This document shows positions 17,606-25,845 of a stretch of DNA of 64,000 nt, piece after piece. How positions within the stretch are numbered: the first letter of the stretch is position 1; each line of letters starts with the position of its first letter. The stretch is from contig NZ_CP039396.1 in NCBI RefSeq assembly GCF_004803915.1, positions 1,488,001 to 1,552,000 of the forward strand, written 5' to 3'. This stretch comes from Duncaniella dubosii (GTDB taxonomy: Bacteria > Bacteroidota > Bacteroidia > Bacteroidales > Muribaculaceae). The translations under genes and the position numbers were made by a program. The notes beneath the pieces were generated by a model. It did not search any database, was not told the origin of the DNA, and was given only the letters and a program-made list of their open reading frames with translations.

Positions 17606-19327
17606 TTATTGACCTACGAGGGTTGGATCGGCCATCGTGTTATAGGTGAATTCGGCCTGAGGTATTGCTGCTCGCCAGCCGTTCATGAAGTCGGGCTGAT
17701 ATGTGGCAGCAACGGTAGTCGGATAGCTGCCCATGTTCTCGATATTGTTTTTGTCAAAGGCTTTGTATTCGATTACCTCGTTCCAGCGTTTGTAGTCAAA
17801 CCAGTTGAAGCCTTCGCCCCAGAGCTCGAGACGGCGCTGGAGTTTCACTTCGTCAAGAAGCGCCTCTCCTGATGTGGCAGGGATTGTGTAGTTGGGGTCG
17901 CGTTTGGCCATTAGCTCTGTCAGACAGCTTACGGTTGTGCTGTAGTCACTGTTGTGGTAGGCAGCCTCTGCTTCGATGAGAAGCATTTCACCGGCACGCA
18001 TGTAGGGAGGCCAGCATGAAGTATAGCCGTCAGGAAGACCTTGGAACTTGTACTGGACACCGATTGAGAGACCCTTGCTGTTGGTGAGGTAGATTCCCTT
18101 GATATCCTCGGGACGCAGTGATGCGAAACGTTTGCCGTATTCCTTTATAAAATCCCACATAGCCTTGTTCTTGCCTTTGGGGCTTGAGCCAGAGCCGGTG
18201 ATCGAGATGCCGTATGTCTGATTAGAATAGTTGTTGGGATTAAAGAAGTCTTCTTCGGTGACACCATATTTGGCCGCTATTTCAGGAGCGTGCTTTACGC
18301 AGAGAGGTCCGAAGTAGAGCTGAGAGCGGACGTCAGTCTCGCTGAAGTGCTTGTAGAGCGAATACTGCATCGAACTGGAGTAGCCCCAGCTCTTGACATA
18401 ATGTCCGTTGCATGCGTAGTGAGCACCGAAGCCCCAGTAATATATACCTAAAGGATCCATGGCGGGGGCCCACATCCATTCGTCGTTTTGGGTGGAGAAG
18501 CCCGACAGATAATCTTTTTCCGACATGATGGTGTAGTCCTGACGTGCGTCGTGAGCCATCTTCTGGGCAGTCTGATAGTCATCTTTCAGTAGGGCGAGAC
18601 GTGCGTAGATTCCACGTGCCACATTCTCGTCGACAAAGAAGAGCTGGTTGCCGCGTTTCTTGGAAGATTTCTCGAAGTAGGCGATTGCATCGTTGAGATC
18701 CTTGTAGAGTTGGTCATACACCTCGTTGCAGGTGTTGAACTGTTTTTCGTTGGGTTCGCCTGATTTGATGCGTAAAACGATGCAATGTTTCTCTCCGTTG
18801 TTCGAGTCGATCCAGCGTGGAGCATAGACTTGCATGAGGCGGGTGTAGGCGTGGGCACGCATGGTAAGGGCGGAGGCTTTCAGCCAAAGCTCGTTGTCGT
18901 TGGTCGGATCTTCAGAAAGATTGGTCAGGATGGAATTTGCCGAGCCGATTATGGAATAGCAGTATTTATACATCCATGATGGCCACCAACCTGTCGCGTA
19001 ACGGAAGTTGGCAGGCTTGATGCCTGTACGCATATAGTTTGTAGCCTCTCCCACGTTGTTGTCAGGACCGAGGGCCTCTCCGTAGATATTGGCAAAGAAT
19101 GTTTCGCCTGAAGCGTTGAGGTTGCCGTTCTTCAGGTCGGTGAACTGACGCTGCATCTGGCGTACAAGACCGGTTACAGCCGCGTTGGCTCCCTCCTCGG
19201 AAGTATTCACGGTCACAGAGGAGATATTTGTTATAGGTTCCTCGCTGAGGAAGTCGTCGCCGCATGAAACTAATGCCGGTGTCATCAGTGCCACTGCCAG
19301 ACCACCGATAATATATCTATTTTTCAT
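17606..19327 (-). CDS. SusD/RagB-family outer-membrane lipoprotein
   Basis: A 573-residue protein with a lipoprotein signal (lipobox LVSC, C22) followed by GDDFLSEEPIT, the usual SusD start. The helical TPR-like core and the C-terminal RRLELWGEGFNWFDYKRWNE are diagnostic. SusD proteins sit on the cell surface as the lid of the SusC channel and bind the nutrient. It lies 29 bases after susC. The ligand cannot be read from the sequence; the upstream phosphatase suggests a phosphorylated compound, while no glycosidase is in this operon. Confidence 0.93.
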   Translation of the reverse strand: MKNRYIIGGLAVALMTPALVSCGDDFLSEEPITNISSVTVNTSEEGANAAVTGLVRQMQRQFTDLKNGNLNASGETFFANIYGEALGPDNNVGEATNYMRTGIKPANFRYATGWWPSWMYKYCYSIIGSANSILTNLSEDPTNDNELWLKASALTMRAHAYTRLMQVYAPRWIDSNNGEKHCIVLRIKSGEPNEKQFNTCNEVYDQLYKDLNDAIAYFEKSSKKRGNQLFFVDENVARGIYARLALLKDDYQTAQKMAHDARQDYTIMSEKDYLSGFSTQNDEWMWAPAMDPLGIYYWGFGAHYACNGHYVKSWGYSSSMQYSLYKHFSETDVRSQLYFGPLCVKHAPEIAAKYGVTEEDFFNPNNYSNQTYGISITGSGSSPKGKNKAMWDFIKEYGKRFASLRPEDIKGIYLTNSKGLSIGVQYKFQGLPDGYTSCWPPYMRAGEMLLIEAEAAYHNSDYSTTVSCLTELMAKRDPNYTIPATSGEALLDEVKLQRRLELWGEGFNWFDYKRWNEVIEYKAFDKNNIENMGSYPTTVAATYQPDFMNGWRAAIPQAEFTYNTMADPTLVGQ

Positions 19328-19356
19328 ACTTTATATCTGTTTTATTTGAGTGGGGT

Positions 19357-22300
19357 TTAGAAACGAGCTGTAATCTCGAAAGAATATACGCGTGATGGAA
19401 CGAAGTAGTCGCCCTGACCACCACTGTTGTTGTAAGTGGGGTTCATGCCTTGCATTTTGGTGAAGAGCTTCACGTTGTCGATAGAGAGACCTGCGCTGAG
19501 ACCACGGAGGCTGAGCGGTGCCACCCACTTGCGTGGAATGTCGTAGGTGATGTTGAGGTTCTTGAACGCGAGATAGCTGCTTGAGACGAGGAAGCGGTCG
19601 CTGGTCGCGTTGTTGTTGTTGGCATTGATGGTGTTGATCTGCGGACGGATACCACGGTTGATGCGGTTTGCGTCGTTTTCTCCGATGCCGGTAGCCATCT
19701 CCGGCTGCCATGTATTGCTGATTGCATCTTCATGGAGCGATTTGCCGGCGCTGGGGCTGAGCATGCCGCTGTAGACTGTATTGAGAGTCTTGCCACCGAG
19801 GCGATAGGTGAAGAGGGCGCTGAGAGAGAGACCTTTCCAGTTGAGGTTGGTGCCGAATGAACCGTAGACAGTCGGGAGCGAAGTGCCACGGAAATGCTTG
19901 GATGCGAACGAGGTGCTGGTTGTGTAGTATCTGTCGCCTATCTTGACTAAAGCGTCACCGGCTTTTGCATTTTCAAGGTTTGAGTCCCATTTGCTCTGAT
20001 CGAATCTCCATACGCCTGTGCTTTTCCCATTTTCGTCTAAGTCAGTCTCGAACTGATGTGAATCCTGATTGATTTCATAGAGAGACTGTCCTGTCAGCAT
20101 GTCGACGCCTGCCCATTTGTAAGTATAATATTCATAGCGGCTCTTGCCTTCGACGAGTGCACGGGGTGAGTTCCAGAGGTTGCCTGCGGGGAGTTTGGTG
20201 ATTTTGTTTCTGATGAATGTTGCGTCGGCATGAGCTGACCATGTGAAATCCTTGGAGCGTATGATTTCTCCGCTGACCATGATTTCCCATCCGTTGTTTC
20301 TCATGTTGCCGATGTTCTGCCACTGTGACATTGAAGAACCTTCGCCGTCGGTGCCGTTTGACGGAGTTTGGGGAACATTGAAGAGAAGATCGGCGTTCAC
20401 GCGTGAGAAGAAACCGACAGAAGCGTTGAGACGGCTGTTGAAGAAATAGCCTTCGAGGGCGAGGTCAAGAGTCTTGGTCGACTCCCAGCGGATGTTCTTG
20501 TTGCCAAGTGTGGAGGGGAATACCGAAGGATTTCCGTCGAGTGTATGGCTGTATTTTGACCACAGGTCGTAGGTCGGGTAGTAGTTGCTGGTGTAGTCGT
20601 TACCGGCAGTACCATAGGCTGCACGGAGCTTGAGATTGCTGATCCATTCAACGTCCTTAAGGAATTTCTCCTTGCTGATGATCCAGCTTGCGCCTACGCT
20701 CCAGAATGTGCCCCAACGGTTGTCCTTTGAGAACTTGCTTGATGCGTCGCGAGATATGCTTGCCTCTAAGAAGTACTGGTTGTTCCAGTTGTAGCGCGCA
20801 CGGCCCATGAATGTCTCGGTGCGGTAGCGGTAGGCGTGAGCACCGGTTCCTTCGTTCTCGGTGAAGTTTGTCAGATAGTAGTTGTCGGGGAAAAGCTGGT
20901 TTTTGTTCTTGACATAGCTATAGGTGTAGTAGCGGCTGTAGCTTTCATGGTTGAGCATGGCGTCGATGTGGTGTGCGCCATAGTCGTGTGACCATGTGAT
21001 GTACTGCTGGAGGTTGGTGGTCTCACGCTTGTAGAAGTATTTGGTAAGACGTCCGAAACCCTGTGCCGAGCCGATAAGAGGGCTGTTATAGCTTGTGTCT
21101 TCCTGACGGTAACGGTTCATGGTGCCACGCACGGTTACCTCGAAGTTATAAGGAAGGTAGATAGTAGCGAAAGCGTTTCCGTCAACCGAGATACGTTCGT
21201 AGTCCTCGGAGTTGGCGCGGAGGATATAAGCCTTGTTGCTGGTGAAAGCTGAATAGCCGTCCATTGTGTTCCAGATAGGATTGCCGTTTTCATCGCGGAG
21301 CACTTCGCCGGTAGCCCAGTCATGGGCATAGTATGGGAGACCGGGTGCGAGTCCTTGGTATGACATGGCGTTTGAAGTTGACGAAAGATTGTCGGAGTCA
21401 AACTGGGGCTGGTTCGATTCAATTTCAGAAGCTGTGAGACCTACACCTACTTTGAGATATTTTGTGGGACGGAACTCAGTGTTGAGGCGGGCGTTCCAGC
21501 GCTCGAAGTCGGTCTTTAGGAGGTAACCTTTTTCCTTGACATAGCCGAGTGAGGCGTAAGCACTAAACTTTTCGGTGGCTCCGGATGCACTGATGTTATA
21601 TTCCTGACGGTGGCCGTTGCGTGATATGGCATCCCACCAGTCGGTGTCGTTATAGCAGGAGAGGGGGTTGAGAATGACATTTCCATTTTCGTCAAAGACT
21701 TTCTCGCCACCGTCGGTCACGCTTCCGTCAGTTCCAGTGCCGTAAAGATTGAGCACACCGGCTTCAGAGAAGAAGTTGCCGATGGTTTCCTCCATGGCTG
21801 ACTCGTAGGTGTATTTATCAGGGGCTGAAGTAACCTTGCCGTTTGAGATGGCCTGTAGCATAGCCTCGTTCCAGCGGTTGTAGCCGAGACGACGATATTC
21901 GGGAAGTGCACGCTGATATATACCCTGACGGATTTTTGCTGTCACTTCGACGTTACCGGCGTTTTTGGCTTTCTTGGTGGTGATGAGGACAACACCGTTG
22001 GCACCCTTTGCTCCGTAGAGCGCGCAGGAGGCCGCGTCCTTAAGCACCGAGATGCTTTCGACATCGTTTGGGTTGATATCGTTGTACTCACCGCTCCACA
22101 CGATACCGTCGACTACGTAGAGTGGAGAAGTAGTACCGTTGATTGAGTTGATGCCACGTATGAGTATTGAAGGTGATGAACCGGGTGTGCCGGTTGAACC
22201 ATTGACTTGTACACCGGGTGCCATACCTTCGAGAGCTGAGGTCACGGAGGTGACGGGACGACGCTGGATGTCTTTGTCGCTTATGACGGCAACCGAGCCG

Positions 22301-22656
22301 GTGAGTGATTCCTTGGAAGCAGTACCATAGGCGACTACGACGACTTCGTCAAGAGCCTTGATGTCTTCCTTCATTGTGATGTTGATTACGGAGCGTTCGC
22401 CTACGGTGATGCTCTGAGTTATGTAGCCGATGTAGGAGAACTCGATGACGGAACCTTTCGAAGCCTTGATCGAGTATTTTCCGTCGATGTCAGTTGCCAT
22501 GCCGGTTGATGTGCCTTTGATGAGCACAGACACTCCCGGCATTGGATCGCCGGAATCGTCGGTTACAGTACCCGTTATGTTACGGGTCTGCGCCAGTGCG
22601 CTGATTGCCCAAAGTGCGCAGACAATAAGGAGCAGAGGTCGGGCGAAGGATTTTAT
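19357..22656 (-). CDS. SusC/RagA-family TonB-dependent receptor (no standard start codon)
   Basis: The outer-membrane importer of a SusCD pair. The frame holds a signal peptide (SFARPLLLIVCALWAISALA), a carboxypeptidase-like N-terminal domain (RNITGTVTDDSGDPMPGVSV), the plug (GMAPGVQVNG... SILIRGINSING... PLYVVDG) and a ~900-residue barrel ending in a terminal aromatic (EITARF). The first in-frame ATG (22542) lies after the signal peptide, which would be lost. Upstream of the signal only the codons CAA, ATC, GGG, GGG and ATA separate it from a stop at 22669-22671. I mark the start at ATA (22656), giving 1,099 residues. A single ATG-to-ATA change or a sequence error would explain this. Confidence 0.85.
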   Translation of the reverse strand: MKSFARPLLLIVCALWAISALAQTRNITGTVTDDSGDPMPGVSVLIKGTSTGMATDIDGKYSIKASKGSVIEFSYIGYITQSITVGERSVINITMKEDIKALDEVVVVAYGTASKESLTGSVAVISDKDIQRRPVTSVTSALEGMAPGVQVNGSTGTPGSSPSILIRGINSINGTTSPLYVVDGIVWSGEYNDINPNDVESISVLKDAASCALYGAKGANGVVLITTKKAKNAGNVEVTAKIRQGIYQRALPEYRRLGYNRWNEAMLQAISNGKVTSAPDKYTYESAMEETIGNFFSEAGVLNLYGTGTDGSVTDGGEKVFDENGNVILNPLSCYNDTDWWDAISRNGHRQEYNISASGATEKFSAYASLGYVKEKGYLLKTDFERWNARLNTEFRPTKYLKVGVGLTASEIESNQPQFDSDNLSSTSNAMSYQGLAPGLPYYAHDWATGEVLRDENGNPIWNTMDGYSAFTSNKAYILRANSEDYERISVDGNAFATIYLPYNFEVTVRGTMNRYRQEDTSYNSPLIGSAQGFGRLTKYFYKRETTNLQQYITWSHDYGAHHIDAMLNHESYSRYYTYSYVKNKNQLFPDNYYLTNFTENEGTGAHAYRYRTETFMGRARYNWNNQYFLEASISRDASSKFSKDNRWGTFWSVGASWIISKEKFLKDVEWISNLKLRAAYGTAGNDYTSNYYPTYDLWSKYSHTLDGNPSVFPSTLGNKNIRWESTKTLDLALEGYFFNSRLNASVGFFSRVNADLLFNVPQTPSNGTDGEGSSMSQWQNIGNMRNNGWEIMVSGEIIRSKDFTWSAHADATFIRNKITKLPAGNLWNSPRALVEGKSRYEYYTYKWAGVDMLTGQSLYEINQDSHQFETDLDENGKSTGVWRFDQSKWDSNLENAKAGDALVKIGDRYYTTSTSFASKHFRGTSLPTVYGSFGTNLNWKGLSLSALFTYRLGGKTLNTVYSGMLSPSAGKSLHEDAISNTWQPEMATGIGENDANRINRGIRPQINTINANNNNATSDRFLVSSSYLAFKNLNITYDIPRKWVAPLSLRGLSAGLSIDNVKLFTKMQGMNPTYNNSGGQGDYFVPSRVYSFEITARF

Positions 22657-22732
22657 CCCCCCGATTTGTTAATGATAGTTAAAACTCCGTTTGTCATAAT
22701 GATAATAATGATTGGGTTATGATTGTGTGGGA

Positions 22733-24055
22733 TTATTCCTTGAATTTGGTTGAGAATCCGTCGAGCTTCGACATGTAGTAGTCGCGCAGGTCTTTCCATT
22801 TATAATATGGGCCGCTGACCGGCTTGACCGGGAGGGTGACTTCATCCTCGTTGAGCATGACTTTGACGAGGATTTCGTCGGGAGTGTATTTAGGTTTCTT
22901 TTCCGGACGGTAGAATATCATCTGGATATTGCTACCCATAGGGAAGATGTCGTAGTTGCGCCATTGCGATGCAAGTGTCTCAAGGTCGGTGAGGTCGACT
23001 GCGCTGTCGTTGAGTTCCATCAGGATTGTAAGGGGGAGTACGATTGACTCGTGTCCGAAGCGGAGGTTGGCGCTCAGCCGGGGTGAGACCATAGCGGTGT
23101 CGGCCGATTCGATGAAGTTGCGCAGGAGTACACGCTGATTGTAGGGAACACGGTTGCCGGTTAGCGATGTGTTGCCGGCGGTGATGTACCACGATGCGTT
23201 GTGGGATAGCCATTCATTCTGTAGTTCCTCGTCAGTGAAGAGGTCATATAGGTCGGGTTGGTCATCATGGCTCTGCGCATTGACTGTTATGTCGAAAACG
23301 TCCTCAAACAGTTTTTTCTCGTCAAGGCTGTCGGCCACGAATTTCGGGTCGTTGAACACCTTTGAGATGAATGCCGAGTGATCGGCTCGTTTTGCAGCGT
23401 ATTCATCTGCAAAGTGGTCGGCTTTCCGGGCAAGTTTCTTTGCTACGGTGTCAGTGCTGTTGTATGCGAGGATTTTCTGAGTTGTCCGTGATGCGTCGCA
23501 GGTGACAATGAGTTCAGGGCATATTTTCTGTAGTTCCGCGATTTCGTTTGCCATTGACAGGATACAGCGGATGACGACTGTTGATTTAGCGTCGACATGT
23601 GTGCCGGGCACGAAGATTTCGGGAAAGTTTTCAGTCATCCGTCGCGCTATTTCACGATGCTGGCGATGACCGAGTGGGGTAAGTTCGCCTACACGTCCCT
23701 TTGAAGCTGTCCGGATTTCCCTGAGCTGTTGCAGTAGCTGTTGACCGCGTGGAGTCAGCTTTCCATATGCGGCTGCTTTTTCGAGGGTTTCAACCGGGAG
23801 ATCGTAGGCTGCATCCTTGAGAAGCCATCGGCTTCCATGACGGCCATAGTGTTCCATGTGGAACGGTACGTAGCCTTTGGGGGCCTTGGTCAGTTCAGGA
23901 ATACCGTATGCCGGACGAGGATATGCCAGATACTGGCTTCCTGCCTGGTACTTATCCGCTTTTCCTTCATAATTTTTGGAATCTGCAGTAGGTGGCGACA
24001 ATAACTGCCACATTATAAGCAGGCTTCCGACAATTAAACGATACAGCATCTTCAA
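22733..24055 (-). CDS. Histidine-type phosphatase (MINPP/phytase-like, exported)
   Basis: A 440-residue histidine acid phosphatase-family protein with an N-terminal hydrophobic signal (about 5-24). The catalytic motif is YGRHGSRW (R72, H73, R76); the C-terminal proton-donor motif reads FGHES (H335, E336) instead of HD or HAE. By family these enzymes release phosphate from inositol phosphates or other phosphomonoesters in the periplasm or at the surface. It is the first gene of an operon with susC (76 bases downstream) and susD, so uptake of a dephosphorylated or phosphorylated nutrient is plausible. Substrate is not determined. Confidence 0.83.
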   Translation of the reverse strand: MKMLYRLIVGSLLIMWQLLSPPTADSKNYEGKADKYQAGSQYLAYPRPAYGIPELTKAPKGYVPFHMEHYGRHGSRWLLKDAAYDLPVETLEKAAAYGKLTPRGQQLLQQLREIRTASKGRVGELTPLGHRQHREIARRMTENFPEIFVPGTHVDAKSTVVIRCILSMANEIAELQKICPELIVTCDASRTTQKILAYNSTDTVAKKLARKADHFADEYAAKRADHSAFISKVFNDPKFVADSLDEKKLFEDVFDITVNAQSHDDQPDLYDLFTDEELQNEWLSHNASWYITAGNTSLTGNRVPYNQRVLLRNFIESADTAMVSPRLSANLRFGHESIVLPLTILMELNDSAVDLTDLETLASQWRNYDIFPMGSNIQMIFYRPEKKPKYTPDEILVKVMLNEDEVTLPVKPVSGPYYKWKDLRDYYMSKLDGFSTKFKE

Positions 24056-24107
24056 GGTGTTAAAGTGACAGAAATTAGAATAATGATTGATGATATGCTT
24101 CGATGTG

Positions 24108-24115
24108 CAAATGTA
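24108..24115 (-). promoter_or_regulatory. -7 promoter box (TACATTTG) for phosphatase-susC-susD
   Basis: Minus-strand TACATTTG with TTGT at 24137-24140, 21 bases upstream. Predicted leader is about 47 bases to the ATG at 24055. Confidence 0.65.
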
Positions 24116-24258
24116 TGAAAAAAATTGTAAAATGTGACAATTGTTAAGAAAAATATCGTGAAATATGAAAAATATTATTGTTTTCGTAGCATAAAGCTAT
24201 AGAATATTCGTGTATTAACTAAATTTAATTAATTTAGATAGAGATTTTGCGATGATAT

Positions 24259-24351
24259 AAAAAACGGCATCTGAAAGTATTCCATTTAATGTAGAACTTC
24301 ATAATCTGTGCTGAAATTCTAAAAATGGACATCTTTCAGATGCCGTTTTTT
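24259..24351 (-). terminator. Large inverted repeat, likely terminator after GH28
   Basis: Arms 24259-24277 and 24333-24351 (AAAAAACGGCATCTGAAAG and its complement) are 19-bp perfect, with a 55-base interior that can pair further (CCATTT with AAATGG). The arm ends in T6 on both strands. On the minus strand it follows the GH28 stop by about 57 bases. Confidence 0.65.
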
Positions 24352-24408
24352 AATGTGTCTGAAAAACTTTGGGCGGATTACAGTGAAGATTTCATTCCTA
24401 TCCGCAGT

Positions 24409-25836
24409 TTACTGTCGCTTTTCGTCTTTGATTAATTTTACATTCGTTAGTTTTACGTCTGCTGTCGAGCTGTCGATGTCGGTGGCAGTCTTGGTATAGA
24501 CGAACGTGCAGTCGGTTACGGTGATGTCGTGGACGCAGTTTTGCCCCTGAAGCCCTGAAGCCGCAATTGCTGTGGTCGCTCCTCGGCATATTACGTCAGA
24601 AATGTGTATGTCAGTGAATTCAGGGATTTTTTCCATCTTTTTCGGTGTAACGATGTCCGATTCCTTGAACCCGGCCGGCCTGTCGGCATAGTCGCACTGG
24701 AATGAGATCGCAGCTGACAGGATGTCGGTCATTATTATTCCGGATATGTATATGTCGCCGGTTTTTCCGCCGCGTCCGACACCGCTTTTGAAACGGAGAC
24801 CTATGTCGGTGCCTGAGAACGTGCAGTCGCGCACGACTATGCGGTTCATTCCGCAGACATCTTCACTTCCGATGACAAATCCGCCATGGGCATGATAGAC
24901 AGTATTGTCCTGGATCAGTATGTCCTCGCATCCGTTGATAAGGGCATTTTTCTTGAAATCGCTGCTTTTCATGCAGATTCCGTCATCGCCTGCGTCAACA
25001 ATACAGTTGACTACCAGCGCCTGATGGCAGTCGCTGAGGTCGATTGCGTCGCCGTTCTGTGCGTTCCAAGGACACCTGACGGTTATCCCGTCGATGATAA
25101 GGTTTCGGCTGTTGAACGGATGGACATGGAACTTTGGGGCGTTCTGAAATGTCACGCCGGAGAGAAGGATGTTTTCGCAATTGTTGATGCGGAAGATATC
25201 GTTGCGCTTCTTTTCCTGTTTTTCGGGGGTATCAGCGATGTCGGCATAGCCGGATTTCAGTTCCCAAGGATACCACAGAGAGCCGTCCTGACGTTCGACT
25301 CCACCCATGTTCTTGAACCGTCGCCATTCGACGTCGCTTACTTTCATGCGTTTTACTGGACGCCATTGGGCGCCGTTTCCGTCTATCGTGCCATCGCCGG
25401 TTATGGCGATGTTCCGGACACGCTGTGCGCTGATGCAGGCGCGGACTCGGCCGGCTTTCGGATTGGGGTCGACATACAGCTCTTTGTCTGGCGAGAAGTA
25501 GATGACCGAGTTGCGTTCGAGATGAAGGCCGATGTTGCTTTTCAGTTCGAACGGCCCTGTCAGCCAGATTCCCTGAGGGAATACGATGTGACCGCCGCCA
25601 TCGGCCGACAATCGGTCGATGGCAGTCTGGATGGCTTCTGTCGCGAGGGTGATTCCGTCGCCTTTTGCACCGAAGTCTCTGATGTCGACAGTCCGTGACG
25701 GAATCGAAAATTCCTCGACGGGTTTGACATCGACAGGGAGGTCTTTATAATAATCGCTGTAAACAGTGCGTGCCATTGCCGAGATGGTCAGCATCGAAAG
25801 AGCGAGGAAAAGACAGATTTGCTTTTTCATTGACAA
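24409..25836 (-). CDS. GH28 family glycoside hydrolase (polygalacturonase-like)
   Basis: A 475-residue exported protein (signal peptide about 1-22, ending ISAMA). It is a right-handed beta-helix enzyme of family GH28, which hydrolyses galacturonan or rhamnogalacturonan backbones. Active-site motifs are present in family order: NGD (261-263, the NTD position), GDDG (D284, D285), AHGGF (the GHG position, around 316-320) and RFK (348-350, the RIK position). The N-terminal TVDIRDFGAKGDG is the usual pectate-lyase/GH28 entry. It starts 9 bases after the barrel protein gene, so it seems co-transcribed with it, away from any SusCD pair. Confidence 0.9.
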   Translation of the reverse strand: MSMKKQICLFLALSMLTISAMARTVYSDYYKDLPVDVKPVEEFSIPSRTVDIRDFGAKGDGITLATEAIQTAIDRLSADGGGHIVFPQGIWLTGPFELKSNIGLHLERNSVIYFSPDKELYVDPNPKAGRVRACISAQRVRNIAITGDGTIDGNGAQWRPVKRMKVSDVEWRRFKNMGGVERQDGSLWYPWELKSGYADIADTPEKQEKKRNDIFRINNCENILLSGVTFQNAPKFHVHPFNSRNLIIDGITVRCPWNAQNGDAIDLSDCHQALVVNCIVDAGDDGICMKSSDFKKNALINGCEDILIQDNTVYHAHGGFVIGSEDVCGMNRIVVRDCTFSGTDIGLRFKSGVGRGGKTGDIYISGIIMTDILSAAISFQCDYADRPAGFKESDIVTPKKMEKIPEFTDIHISDVICRGATTAIAASGLQGQNCVHDITVTDCTFVYTKTATDIDSSTADVKLTNVKLIKDEKRQ

Positions 25837-25845
25837 GGTGTGTTT

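Larger units (their letters stand above)
24056..24408. other. Intergenic region, phosphatase promoter and structured element
   Basis: 353 bases between GH28 and the phosphatase gene. It holds the phosphatase -7 box (24108-24115), very AT-rich sequence around 24116-24240, and a large inverted repeat (24259-24351). No gene is seen. Confidence 0.6.
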
